Origin: an uncultured Bacteroidales bacterium
GTDB taxonomy: Bacteria; Bacteroidota; Bacteroidia; Bacteroidales; Paludibacteraceae
NCBI GenBank assembly: GCA_902771935.1
Contig: CACXYM010000005.1
Location: forward strand, 62,001-126,000
Reading direction: 5' to 3'
Length of the DNA stretch: 64,000 bases
Both the position numbers and the translations under genes were made by a program. This document shows, piece after piece, positions 1 to 8,574 of the stretch. Position 1 is the first letter of the stretch. Each line of letters starts with the position of its first letter. The notes under the pieces are model-generated. The model saw only the letters and a list, made by a program, of their open reading frames with translations, was not told the origin of the DNA and made no database searches.

Positions 1-1
1 T

Positions 2-205
2 GCCACCAATTACGCGGCTATGCAAGAGCAGAATAATAGTGCTAAGCATCACGGTAACTCGCGTCGCATCGGGCGTGATGATTTGGACGAAGATGATCAA
101 GCAATCGGTGAAGCTGATTGGCGTTCACCAATAGGTGGGGCAGTAGTGCCGTTACTATTGTTGGCGATGATATATCTTATTATACGAAGAAAAAAGTGCT
201 CGTGA
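2..205 (+). CDS. C-terminal end of an edge-truncated protein with one membrane anchor
   Basis: The reading frame is open from the window edge, so this is probably the tail of a longer gene; the first ATG (position 20) may be internal. The visible part is a charged, Asp/Arg-rich stretch, then a PIGG motif, one hydrophobic segment of about 15 residues and a short basic end (RRKK). A PIGG or PLGG motif before a last membrane helix and basic tail is common in small Bacteroidales envelope proteins, but I do not recognise the family and assign no function. A rho-independent terminator follows directly. Confidence 0.55.
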   Translation, partial: ATNYAAMQEQNNSAKHHGNSRRIGRDDLDEDDQAIGEADWRSPIGGAVVPLLLLAMIYLIIRRKKCS

Positions 206-218
206 GGGCGCTTTTTTT
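190..218 (+). terminator. Rho-independent terminator
   Basis: Six A plus GTGC pairs with GCGC plus seven T around an 8-nt loop; one pair is a G-T wobble. It overlaps the end of the edge gene and separates it from the amylase promoter. Confidence 0.75.
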
Positions 219-245
219 GTTTATATATAAAAAATGAAAGAAAAA

Positions 246-277
246 TTTGTTTGTTTCATTTTTTTGCATTACCTTTG
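246..277 (+). promoter_or_regulatory. Bacteroidota promoter for the amylase gene
   Basis: -33 TTTG at 246-249, 20-bp spacer, -7 TACCTTTG at 270-277. It leaves a leader of about 25-30 nt before the ATG at 311. Confidence 0.75.
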
Positions 278-310
278 CACCGAAATTGTTAACACCTTAA
301 ATCTTATGCC

Positions 311-2881
311 ATGAGAAAACTGTTCACCCTTTTGTTGTGTGTGCTGGCGATTGCGTCAGCTTACGCAACTACGTTCTTTCCGTCCCGTACAGACTTCCGT
401 GATGAGCAGATTTATTTTGTTATCACAACCCGTTTCTACGATGGAGACCCTTCGAACAATACACAGTGTTGGGACAACCAGTCCAAAAACGCCGGAGACC
501 CTGCATGGAGAGGCGACTTCAAAGGACTCATAGAGAAACTCGATTACATCAAAGCGCTCGGCTTTACCGCCATCTGGATCACGCCTGTCGTCGAGAACGC
601 TTCGGGCTACGATTACCACGGCTACCACGCTTCCGACTTCTCGAAAGTAGATCATCGCTACGAGTCCGAGGACGTGAGCTTCCAGACTCTAATAGACGAA
701 GCACACAAGCGCGGAATGAAAATCATTCTTGACATCGTGCTCAATCACACCGGTAACTTCGGCGAAGCTAACCTTTGCAAACTCTTCAACCGCGACTGGA
801 CGAAAGACCAGAGTCAAATAGACGAGTGCATGGTGCCCTACACTAAGTCACAAGGCGGTAAACTTCCGGACAACTATGCAGACTTATCTGGTGCTACACA
901 GTATCCTGCGCGCTTGTCCAAAATGAAAAACTCCAGTGATGAGAATGGTCAAAAAATCAATAACGACAGCCACAACTACTGGCATCACTACGCTGAAGGC
1001 AACTGGGATAATTCAACCCGATGGTTCTTCCAAATAGCCGGCGACTGCGTAGACCTCAATACCGAGAATCCGGCTGTGTATAACTACCTTATCAACTGCT
1101 ACAAGACCTTTATCGCAATGGGTGTGGACGGTTTCCGTATTGATACGGGCGGACACATCCCTCGTCTAACTTTCAACAAGGCCTTTATCCCCGCTTTCAA
1201 GGCGGCGGGAGAAGCGGCTGCAAGTAAGCGCGGCGGAACACCGTTCTATATGTTTGCAGAAGTTTGTGCGCGTTATAGTTCCATCCTTTACCGCGACCAA
1301 GCCTGCCTTAGTCCGTTCTACTACACCTGGGCGGAAAGCAAGTCATACTCGTGGGATACGAACGAGAGTTCATGGAACAGCCTCGTAGAGATGGAAGGTT
1401 CAAAATGCACATCGCATACAAACTGGCAATCCTGCTGGCAGCAAGGCGAGGACGACGGTGACGGCTTGAGCACTCAACGCACGTCGCAGAACGCCCTCCT
1501 CAGCGGTAATAGCTACCATACACCTGACTATTCACAAGCCTCTGGTCTCCATGTCATTGACTTCCCTATGCATTGGCAATTCAAGACTGCCAGCGGCGCA
1601 TGGAGCATTGCAAAACCAAGTAACGATAAATACTACAACGACGCCACATGGAATGTTGTTTATGTCGATTCACACGACTATGCGCCCGACCATGCACCGG
1701 AAGATGTTCGCTTTGCTGGTACGCAAGACACTTGGGCCGAGAATCTCAGTCTCATGTTCACCCACCGAGGCATACCGTGCGTGTACTATGGCTCAGAGGT
1801 TGAGTTTCAGAAAGGTAAAACCATCGATAAAGGACCGAATATTCCATTGATTGAATCCGGACGCGCTTACTTCGGAGGCTATATCAAAGGAACTATCAAC
1901 ACAACGGACTTTGCTGAATACAACTCCGCCACGGGCAATATGGCGGCTACTTTATCGCATCCGCTGGCGCAACATATTCAACGTCTCAGTAAAATTCGTA
2001 TGGCGGTTCCTGCACTGCGCAAAGGACAATACTCCGTGGACGGCTGCAACGGCTCATTCGCTTTCAAACGTCGTTACACCGACGCCAATACCGACAGTTA
2101 TGCACTTGTCTGCATCTCCGGCGGAGCAACCTTCTCCAATATCCCTAACGGCACATACACCGACTGCGTAACCGGCGACAAAAAGACTGTGACTAACGGC
2201 TCACTATCTGTCAGCTGCAGCGGAAAAGGTAACCTGCGCGTGTATGTCCTTACGACAGAAAAGACACAGGCGCCCGGAAAAATCGGCTCTGACGGCAAAT
2301 ATATCTACACCTCTTCTGCAGCGAATATCCCACAACCTCAATGGGACGGCACTGAGATGGAGAAAACTGACGAGCCCGGTGGTGGCGGTGGCGGTTCAAC
2401 CGACCCAATAGACCCGTGTCTGACCGATGCCAATGAGCACGCGGTGTTCTTCACCAAATCGTCTGACTTCGGCAGTAGTATCTACTGCTATATCTGGCAC
2501 ACCGGTACCGGCAGTACAGTACAGGTTTGCGGAAGTTGGCCAGGCAAAAAAGCCACGTCATTAGGCAATAACAACTATAAGTTCACCATCCCGGACGGAG
2601 CCGGAGCAATCGACAGCTCATGGAAAATCATCTGGAACGACGGCAGTGGAAACCAAACAAACGACTTGAAATACCAAGACCAATATATCTACACCGGCGC
2701 GAATAAAGGCTCTATCCAACCGACCAAACAGATAACCGCTATCTGCGAACTAGTGCCAACCAGTTTGATTGAAAGTGAGGAGAATCCGACTACGAACAAC
2801 AAACTGCTACGTGATGGTATGCTGTATATCGTTCTGCCTGACGGAACTATGTACAACATGCGCGGCGAAAAAGTCAAATAA
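311..2881 (+). CDS. Secreted GH13 alpha-amylase with C-terminal starch-binding-like module
   Basis: 856 aa. Predicted to hydrolyse alpha-1,4-glucan outside the cytoplasm. An N-terminal signal peptide (about residues 1-19) is followed by a GH13 barrel with all four conserved regions: DIVLNH (141-146), GVDGFRID with nucleophile Asp278, the general acid Glu317 in MFAEV, and VDSHD ending at Asp456. After the barrel a Gly-rich linker (GGGGGG near residue 695) leads to a beta-rich module resembling CBM26-type starch-binding modules. The last 25 residues (LLRDGMLYIV, then MYNMRGEKV) resemble the short C-terminal tail of many secreted Bacteroidales enzymes. It has its own promoter and stands alone, with no SusCD pair in view. 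Family call secure; module type and export route inferred. Confidence 0.93.
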   Translation: MRKLFTLLLCVLAIASAYATTFFPSRTDFRDEQIYFVITTRFYDGDPSNNTQCWDNQSKNAGDPAWRGDFKGLIEKLDYIKALGFTAIWITPVVENASGYDYHGYHASDFSKVDHRYESEDVSFQTLIDEAHKRGMKIILDIVLNHTGNFGEANLCKLFNRDWTKDQSQIDECMVPYTKSQGGKLPDNYADLSGATQYPARLSKMKNSSDENGQKINNDSHNYWHHYAEGNWDNSTRWFFQIAGDCVDLNTENPAVYNYLINCYKTFIAMGVDGFRIDTGGHIPRLTFNKAFIPAFKAAGEAAASKRGGTPFYMFAEVCARYSSILYRDQACLSPFYYTWAESKSYSWDTNESSWNSLVEMEGSKCTSHTNWQSCWQQGEDDGDGLSTQRTSQNALLSGNSYHTPDYSQASGLHVIDFPMHWQFKTASGAWSIAKPSNDKYYNDATWNVVYVDSHDYAPDHAPEDVRFAGTQDTWAENLSLMFTHRGIPCVYYGSEVEFQKGKTIDKGPNIPLIESGRAYFGGYIKGTINTTDFAEYNSATGNMAATLSHPLAQHIQRLSKIRMAVPALRKGQYSVDGCNGSFAFKRRYTDANTDSYALVCISGGATFSNIPNGTYTDCVTGDKKTVTNGSLSVSCSGKGNLRVYVLTTEKTQAPGKIGSDGKYIYTSSAANIPQPQWDGTEMEKTDEPGGGGGGSTDPIDPCLTDANEHAVFFTKSSDFGSSIYCYIWHTGTGSTVQVCGSWPGKKATSLGNNNYKFTIPDGAGAIDSSWKIIWNDGSGNQTNDLKYQDQYIYTGANKGSIQPTKQITAICELVPTSLIESEENPTTNNKLLRDGMLYIVLPDGTMYNMRGEKVK

Positions 2882-2885
2882 GCGA

Positions 2886-3527
2886 TTAGGTGAAAGTAAG
2901 TATATCCATCGCTTGATCGACGATATAGCGCACTCCGGCTGCTTTCAATCGCTCACGCGGAACGAAACCCCACGAGCAACCGACAAAAGGCACTTTGGCA
3001 TTCAATGCGGTCTGATAGTCTACCAAACTATCACCAACATAAAGCACATCTCCGGGCAGCTGAGCGCGAATATCAAATACTATTTTAGGGCACGGCTTGC
3101 GCTCCACACCATCCCTTTCGCCTAAAACAACATCAAATACTTCAGGGAAGAAATGATTCACAATCTTCTCTGTGGCGGCTTGGTATTTGTTACTGGCAAC
3201 AGCCAACTGATATCCTTGCGCTTTTAGTGCCGCCAGCAGCTCGGGAATATCGTCATACGGACGCGTGTAGTCGCAGTTGTGCGCATTATAATATGGTACA
3301 AAATACTCCCGCACACGCATAATATTTTCTTCCGTCCGTTCTGCTTCCGGCAGAGCACGGCGAATGAGATTGTTGATGCCATCACCCACCATAGCGGGAT
3401 ATTCATGGATAAGATGAGTAGGATAGCCGACTCGTTCCAACGCATAATTGCACGCATAGCCCAGGTCGTCAATCGTATTCAGCAGTGTTCCATCCAAATC
3501 AAAGATTATAGTCCGTTTCTCTTCCAT
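2886..3527 (-). CDS. gph: Phosphoglycolate phosphatase-like HAD hydrolase
   Basis: 213 aa from the chosen start. HAD motif I is FDLDGTLLNT (nucleophile Asp plus general acid Asp); motif II lies in the AVASNK segment, the motif III Lys in ERKPCP, and motif IV is VGDSLVD. The helical cap between motifs I and II matches the Gph/PGP subfamily, which dephosphorylates 2-phosphoglycolate; the substrate is inferred from family only. The frame is open upstream to 3629, but a promoter at 3545-3576 puts transcription start near 3540, so the ATG at 3527 (MEEKRT) is the usable start. Convergent with the amylase gene, 4 nt apart. Confidence 0.85.
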   Translation of the reverse strand: MEEKRTIIFDLDGTLLNTIDDLGYACNYALERVGYPTHLIHEYPAMVGDGINNLIRRALPEAERTEENIMRVREYFVPYYNAHNCDYTRPYDDIPELLAALKAQGYQLAVASNKYQAATEKIVNHFFPEVFDVVLGERDGVERKPCPKIVFDIRAQLPGDVLYVGDSLVDYQTALNAKVPFVGCSWGFVPRERLKAAGVRYIVDQAMDILTFT

Positions 3528-3544
3528 ATGTATCATTTCGCCTA

Positions 3545-3576
3545 CAAAGATACTACATTCTTGGGAAGTGTGCAAA
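3545..3576 (-). promoter_or_regulatory. Promoter for gph
   Basis: On the minus strand -33 TTTG is at 3573-3576 and -7 TATCTTTG at 3545-3552, spacer 20 bp. It decides the gph start at 3527. Confidence 0.75.
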
Positions 3577-3631
3577 TTTTTGTTGTTCATTGTTGCACCA
3601 TGCCCTTTTTTTGATGATTTATAGCGCAAAA

Positions 3632-3663
3632 TTTGTGCATATCACAAAAAAACAGTACTTTTG
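3632..3663 (+). promoter_or_regulatory. Promoter for the LtaS-like gene
   Basis: -33 TTTG 3632-3635, -7 TACTTTTG 3656-3663, spacer 20 bp with an A-tract. Divergent from the gph promoter. Confidence 0.78.
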
Positions 3664-3701
3664 CACCCGATAATAGAAATCAAATATTGTAGCAGCTTTT
3701 T

Positions 3702-5420
3702 ATGAAAAAAATTCCGACATGTTATGTCACATGGCTATTAGTCGTCATTGCTTTGATGCTTAAATGCTATGCCTTCGAAGCCTTAGTATATGCGCCGAAT
3801 ATTGTTCATTGGAAATTGATGGAATTTTTGAGTAAGGGTGCAACCAGTATGCTGATAGCCTTGCCGGTTATATGGAGTAGGAAGAAATACATGGGCTGGG
3901 TGATACTGGGATTGACAGATTTATGGCTCATAGTCAACCTATTATATTATCGCGTATACCATTTGTTCGTCACGTGGCATCTTTTAAGAATAATTGATAA
4001 TTTACACGGTTTCGAAAGTAGTGTGCTTCCCTACTTCGACGTATCCTTACTTTTTCTTCTTGCTCCTTCGCTGTTGCTGCTACCGAGCATGTTCTACAAA
4101 GCAACACGCGCTAAATGGTATGGAACATGTATCATTGTGCTTGTCGGTATCCTGGCAAGTGTAGGAGGCTCATATGCTCATTGGCGTGATTATCGGGACG
4201 GTACGGATAAAGACAAGTTCAATTGGACATGGATTAACCCTGGCACTCTGCCCAAATCCAATGCCGCGCCTGTTTGGGAGAGTGAGAAACAAGGTAATTG
4301 CTACGTGCGCGCACGGTCTATTTTGGAATATCCCGTATTCCTGATATGCGATGCCATCCGTACACTATCGAACAAAGATGAACTTCCGCAACTAACTGAA
4401 GAGGAAAATGCGGAATTGCAACAATTGCTGAATCCTGTAGAACCAGCGAATGCACCCGAAGGCAATCTGTTGATAATTTTGCTGGAGAGTTTTGAGTCAT
4501 GGCTACTGGATTTTGACTATGCTGAAGGGAAGCCTGTTTGTCCGTATTTGAAGCAGTATATATCCACTCACCCGCTTTTGTATGCTAAGGATGTCACTTC
4601 CCAAACAATGTACGGCCTTTCCGGAGATGGACAACTAATTGTAAATACCGGCTTGTTCCCTCTCTTGGAAGGAGTAGCTTGTGTGAATTATGCCTATAAT
4701 ACGTACCCTAATTTAGCACATTTTTATCCATATAGTGCTGTCGTAAATCCCTGCCGCAATGTGTGGAACCAAACAGCAATAACACCTTCTTATGGATATA
4801 AACAGTTGATTGAACCACAAACGGATGAAATGCGTAGTTGGAATGACAGCGTGCTAATTGACAATGTCATTGAGACCTTCTACACGCTTCAGTCACCATG
4901 CTGTATTATGGGTATCACTGTTTCCGGACATTCTCCTTTTGCCTTTTCTCCTGATCCGCTTACAATAGATGACAGTGTCCCTCCTATTCTGCGTGATTAC
5001 ATGCGAACTGCCCATTTCACGGACCGACAGTTGGGACGCTTGTTAGCATGGGCTGACACCGCGAAAGTGATGGCTAACAGTACTATTGCCATCACCGGAG
5101 ACCACCGTATCTTCGGCTCATGGGGCGCAGAAGATGTCCGGGACTTTGGCTTGCGAGCCAACCTGCCGTTCGGTACAGGATGTGCAGGATGTCCATTCAT
5201 CTTAGTCTCGCCGAGAATAACCACAACTCGGGTTGTAGAAAATGGATTCCAAGTGGATATTTTCCCAACTATTATAGATGCTATCGGACAGAAAAACTAT
5301 TTCTGGAAAGGAGTAGGGCGTGATTTGTTAGATAGTGAACCATCTTCCGAAGACCATTCGCGTATTCGGCATCATTTATCGGACAAATTGATTCGAATGA
5401 ACTACTTTGCCAACAAATAA
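3702..5420 (+). CDS. LTA synthase-type sulfatase-fold membrane protein
   Basis: 572 aa. About five N-terminal membrane segments (residues 1-170) are followed by an extracytoplasmic alkaline phosphatase/sulfatase domain of the LtaS/MdoB type. Visible metal and catalytic elements are ESFES, the nucleophile loop GLSGDGQ (likely Ser307 in the place of the LtaS Thr), VSGHSPF and TGDHR. Family members transfer phosphoglycerol or phosphoethanolamine head groups onto glycans or lipid A. Bacteroidota make no lipoteichoic acid, so the target is more likely a surface glycan or LPS, which is an inference. Single gene with its own promoter; a hairpin near 5568-5598 may end the transcript. Confidence 0.85.
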   Translation: MKKIPTCYVTWLLVVIALMLKCYAFEALVYAPNIVHWKLMEFLSKGATSMLIALPVIWSRKKYMGWVILGLTDLWLIVNLLYYRVYHLFVTWHLLRIIDNLHGFESSVLPYFDVSLLFLLAPSLLLLPSMFYKATRAKWYGTCIIVLVGILASVGGSYAHWRDYRDGTDKDKFNWTWINPGTLPKSNAAPVWESEKQGNCYVRARSILEYPVFLICDAIRTLSNKDELPQLTEEENAELQQLLNPVEPANAPEGNLLIILLESFESWLLDFDYAEGKPVCPYLKQYISTHPLLYAKDVTSQTMYGLSGDGQLIVNTGLFPLLEGVACVNYAYNTYPNLAHFYPYSAVVNPCRNVWNQTAITPSYGYKQLIEPQTDEMRSWNDSVLIDNVIETFYTLQSPCCIMGITVSGHSPFAFSPDPLTIDDSVPPILRDYMRTAHFTDRQLGRLLAWADTAKVMANSTIAITGDHRIFGSWGAEDVRDFGLRANLPFGTGCAGCPFILVSPRITTTRVVENGFQVDIFPTIIDAIGQKNYFWKGVGRDLLDSEPSSEDHSRIRHHLSDKLIRMNYFANK

Positions 5421-5567
5421 TATTGGTTCAATTTTTTCCGTATATTTCCTTATTTGTATCCAATTTGTATCCTTCTGTTCCCGAAGGTCGACCGAAAAAA
5501 TGCCATGATGGCAATAATCGTTCGAGTGACAACGAAATAAGAACGCGGGCGTTGGAGTCCGTCTTCC

Positions 5568-5598
5568 AAAAAAGGATGGCCATTAGACCATCCTTTTT
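5568..5598. terminator. Bidirectional terminator between the LtaS-like gene and tRNA-Pro
   Basis: Perfect inverted repeat AAAAAGGATGG / CCATCCTTTTT with an 8-nt loop, T-run on both strands. It sits directly 3' of tRNA-Pro (minus) and about 150 nt after the plus-strand gene. Confidence 0.75.
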
Positions 5599-5601
5599 CA
5601 G

Positions 5602-5674
5602 TCGAGAAGAGGCGACTCGAACGCCCGACCCCTACGTCCCGAACGTAGTGCGCTACCAACTGCGCTACTTCTCG
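5602..5674 (-). tRNA. tRNA-Pro (anticodon CGG)
   Basis: The minus strand folds into a full cloverleaf: acceptor CGAGAAG/CTTCTCG, D-stem GCGC/GCGC, anticodon stem CTACG/CGTAG with loop TTCGGGA (anticodon CGG), T-arm with TTCGAGT, discriminator A. The CCA end is not encoded. It has its own promoter at 5705-5736 and a terminator immediately downstream. Confidence 0.95.
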
Positions 5675-5704
5675 ATTTTTCTTTCAATCTCTCGAAAGCG
5701 GCGA

Positions 5705-5736
5705 CAAAAGTACTGCTTTTTTTTTATACGTGCAAA
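5705..5736 (-). promoter_or_regulatory. Promoter for tRNA-Pro
   Basis: Minus strand: -33 TTTG 5733-5736, -7 TACTTTTG 5705-5712, spacer 20 bp. It abuts the topA stop codon. Its 34-nt stretch (5705-5738) is identical to that of the topA promoter (8102-8135). Confidence 0.78.
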
Positions 5737-8028
5737 TTATTTTTTACTTTTTCTCGGAAATGGCGTCAAAATAAGCTTTTTTACGTCATTTTCGGTCAAT
5801 GTTGCTACATCTACACTCTTCGGAAGACGGAAATTGCCATCTTTAGTCTTGATATATGCCCCATATCGACCGCGAAGAATTTGGATGTCACCAAACGTGC
5901 GCAGTGGCTCTTGCTCTTGTTCTCTATTCGTCAATAACTTCTGTACCTGTTCCATCGTGATGGTGTGCGGGTCAATTGACTTAGGTATGCTCACAAACTG
6001 TCCGTTATAGCGGAAATATGGGCCGAATTTGCCTTCGCCGATAACTACTTCTTTACCATTCAGCTCTCCCAATGTATAAGGTAGCGCAGTCTTAAAGAGC
6101 TGCAACGCTTCTTCAAGAGTAATGGTGTAGATTGATTGACCGCGTTTGAGCGATGTAAACTTAGGTTTTTCGTCATCAGAATCGCCTAACTGCACGCACG
6201 GGCCAAGTTTGGTAATCTTGGCAATAACGGGTAGTCCTGACGCCGGATCGATACCTAACTGGCGCGATGCTACCTTACCCGCAGGAACTTGCTCAATCAG
6301 CGGATGGAAAGTGTGATAGAATGTGTCTACTGTATCTACCCAGTTGGCTTGACCTTCTGCTACTTTGTCGAAATTTGCTTCTTCTGTTGCAGTGAAATCG
6401 TAACTTAGAATAGTGGGAAACTGGTTAACAAGGAAATCATTAGTAGCGAAACCTAAGTCTGTCGGACGTAACTTCTGACTATCCGCACCATATAGCTCGT
6501 TCTTCTGCTTGTCGGTGATTTTATTATTCTGCAGCGTCAGGATATTGTATTCGCGTTTTTTTCCGGATATATTGCAGTGTTCTACGTACTTACGTTGTTG
6601 TATGGTGTCAATGATCGTAGCATATGTGGACGGACGACCAATACCGAGTTCTTCTAGTTTCTTCACAAGTGCTGCTTCTGTGTAGCGGAATGGCGGACGG
6701 GAATAAACCTGCTGTGCTGTCACTTCTTTGGCTTTAAGAGCCTCATGCTTTCCCATGGCTGGAATGATTTGCATTTCGTTCTCGGCTTCATCGTCGCTGG
6801 ATTGTACATATGCACGCATAAATCCATCAAAAGTAACGATTTCACCGGACGCTACGAAGAGATATGGCGTACCGCTTATCGATACTTCCACGCGTGTCGT
6901 CTCAACTTCTGCATCGGCCATCTGACAGGCGATTGTACGCTTCCAGATTAGTTCGTACAAGCGTTTTTCATCCGTGTTCGCACCTGCTGTGTGCACATTC
7001 ATATAGGTAGGACGAATAGCTTCATGTGCTTCTTGAGCACCCTTCGATGAGGTGTGATACTGGCGAGCGCGATGGTATTTTTCTCCGTATTCACCGATTA
7101 TTTCTTGCTTGGCGGTTGCGATAGCCAATGTGCTCAGATTTACAGAGTCGGTACGCATATAAGTAATCTTACCTGCCTCGTATAGCGATTGTGCTAGTCG
7201 CATGGTCTTAGAAACAGGAAACTTGAGTTTACGGGCTGCTTCTTGCTGTAACGACGAGGTTGTGAATGGTGGTGCCGGTACGTGGGAACCTGGCTTCTTG
7301 GCTACAGCTTCTACCCGATAATTGGCGTTCTTGCATGTTTCAAGGAATGCAAGGGCCTGTTTCTTTGTGTTAAAGCGATGATTAAGTTCTGTGCGTAGCA
7401 CCGATGCATCGGCCGGATTAGTGCCGGTGAAATCGGCCAAAACACGATATTGTGATGTCTCTTTGAAGTTCTGAATCTCGCGTTCACGTTCTGCAATCAA
7501 ACGTACTGCTACGGACTGTACGCGACCGGCAGATAATCCTGTTGTTACCTTCTTCCACAGAATAGGGGACAACTCAAATCCGACAATGCGATCCAATACA
7601 CGACGCGCTTGTTGTGCGTCTACCAAATGATAGTCTATATCGCGCGGATGTTGAATAGCCTCCTGAATAGCGCTCTTAGTAATTTCATGAAAGACAATAC
7701 GGTGGGTCTTCTTCGGGTCGAGATTAAGCACTTCCTTCAAGTGCCATGCAATAGCCTCTCCTTCACGGTCTTCATCGGATGCAAGCCATACTTTATCAGC
7801 TTTCTTGGCTTCATTGCGCAACTGCTCTATCAATGCATGCTTACTCGGGTCTATAACATAATTAGGAGCATAGTGATTGTTAAAATCAATACCAAGACTA
7901 TTCTTGCCCACACCTTCAATATCGCGGATGTGACCTTGTGAAGATAATACATGAAAATCGGGTCCCAAAAACTTCTCAATCGTCTTTGCTTTGGCAGGAG
8001 ACTCAACAATTACTAAATTTCTACTCAT
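5737..8028 (-). CDS. topA: DNA topoisomerase I (type IA)
   Basis: 763 aa. Relaxes negative supercoils. An N-terminal TOPRIM domain (LVIVESPAKAKTIEKFLG, then DEDREGEAI), the type IA core with the active-site region ITYMRTDS, and C-terminal repeats of the short Bacteroidota type (LGxDPASGxP, GKFGPYFRYN, GRYGAYIK) in place of classical Cys4 zinc fingers. The frame extends 13 codons further, but MSRNLVIVESP matches the family start and the promoter lies just upstream. The end, KSKK, is basic, as usual. Monocistronic, followed by the tRNA-Pro promoter. Confidence 0.96.
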   Translation of the reverse strand: MSRNLVIVESPAKAKTIEKFLGPDFHVLSSQGHIRDIEGVGKNSLGIDFNNHYAPNYVIDPSKHALIEQLRNEAKKADKVWLASDEDREGEAIAWHLKEVLNLDPKKTHRIVFHEITKSAIQEAIQHPRDIDYHLVDAQQARRVLDRIVGFELSPILWKKVTTGLSAGRVQSVAVRLIAEREREIQNFKETSQYRVLADFTGTNPADASVLRTELNHRFNTKKQALAFLETCKNANYRVEAVAKKPGSHVPAPPFTTSSLQQEAARKLKFPVSKTMRLAQSLYEAGKITYMRTDSVNLSTLAIATAKQEIIGEYGEKYHRARQYHTSSKGAQEAHEAIRPTYMNVHTAGANTDEKRLYELIWKRTIACQMADAEVETTRVEVSISGTPYLFVASGEIVTFDGFMRAYVQSSDDEAENEMQIIPAMGKHEALKAKEVTAQQVYSRPPFRYTEAALVKKLEELGIGRPSTYATIIDTIQQRKYVEHCNISGKKREYNILTLQNNKITDKQKNELYGADSQKLRPTDLGFATNDFLVNQFPTILSYDFTATEEANFDKVAEGQANWVDTVDTFYHTFHPLIEQVPAGKVASRQLGIDPASGLPVIAKITKLGPCVQLGDSDDEKPKFTSLKRGQSIYTITLEEALQLFKTALPYTLGELNGKEVVIGEGKFGPYFRYNGQFVSIPKSIDPHTITMEQVQKLLTNREQEQEPLRTFGDIQILRGRYGAYIKTKDGNFRLPKSVDVATLTENDVKKLILTPFPRKSKK

Positions 8029-8101
8029 TTTTTTCTTATATATTTTATATATACTTTTTTGCGGCAACTCCTTTATATATAAGGAATTGGAAAATCGGCG
8101 G

Positions 8102-8133
8102 CAAAAGTACTGCTTTTTTTTTATACGTGCAAA
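8102..8133 (-). promoter_or_regulatory. Promoter for topA
   Basis: Minus strand: -33 TTTG 8130-8133, -7 TACTTTTG 8102-8109, spacer 20 bp containing a 9-nt A-tract (T on plus). Back to back with the nfeD promoter. Confidence 0.8.
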
Positions 8134-8145
8134 TTTATTTTTTTG

Positions 8146-8177
8146 TTTGCGTATATCAAAGATAATTACTATCTTTG
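8146..8177 (+). promoter_or_regulatory. Promoter for the nfeD-floA-recJ-priA operon
   Basis: -33 TTTG 8146-8149, -7 TATCTTTG 8170-8177, spacer 20 bp. No other clear promoter was found up to 14633, so it may drive six genes. Confidence 0.75.
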
Positions 8178-8201
8178 CAGCCTGAAAAAAATTTTTAGCT
8201 T

Positions 8202-8552
8202 ATGTATATCGCAATTGTAGTCCTTTTATTAGTTTTCGGCGTAGGTCTTTTGCTCGCCGAGATGTTCCTTCTGCCCGGCTTCGGTATAGCTGGCATTAGT
8301 GGTTTTGCCTGTCTTGCCGGTAGTGTAGTGGTAGCTTATCTGAAACTCACGCCTATGTGTCCATGGGCTGGTCATGTAACTTTAGCAGCCGCACTCGTGC
8401 TCACGGGATTGGCTATCTTTGCTTTCTTACGGGGACGCGCTATCGATAAGATGGCACTGGATGCTCAAATTGATTCTAAAGTTAAGTTGGCCGAGCCGGG
8501 TAAGAAAATCAACAACCTCAAGAAAGATGCAGCGGCTGAAGAAAAGAAGTAA
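8202..8552 (+). CDS. NfeD-like short membrane protein
   Basis: 116 aa. Two to three membrane helices in the first 75 residues (a Leu/Val-rich start, then LPGFGIAGISGF and a helix ending at FAFLRG), then a short charged tail ending AAEEKK. In size, topology and position just before floA it fits the short NfeD partner that accompanies flotillin-like proteins, where NfeD is thought to anchor or process membrane-domain scaffolds. The C-terminal OB domain of longer NfeD proteins is missing. Starts about 25 nt after the promoter; floA begins 22 nt downstream. Confidence 0.75.
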   Translation: MYIAIVVLLLVFGVGLLLAEMFLLPGFGIAGISGFACLAGSVVVAYLKLTPMCPWAGHVTLAAALVLTGLAIFAFLRGRAIDKMALDAQIDSKVKLAEPGKKINNLKKDAAAEEKK

Positions 8553-8574
8553 TTAACTTTAAAATAATACTATT

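Noticed and set aside
5423-6010. 195-codon plus-strand frame across tRNA-Pro
   Set aside because: It runs through the tRNA, its terminator and the end of topA; composition is non-coding.
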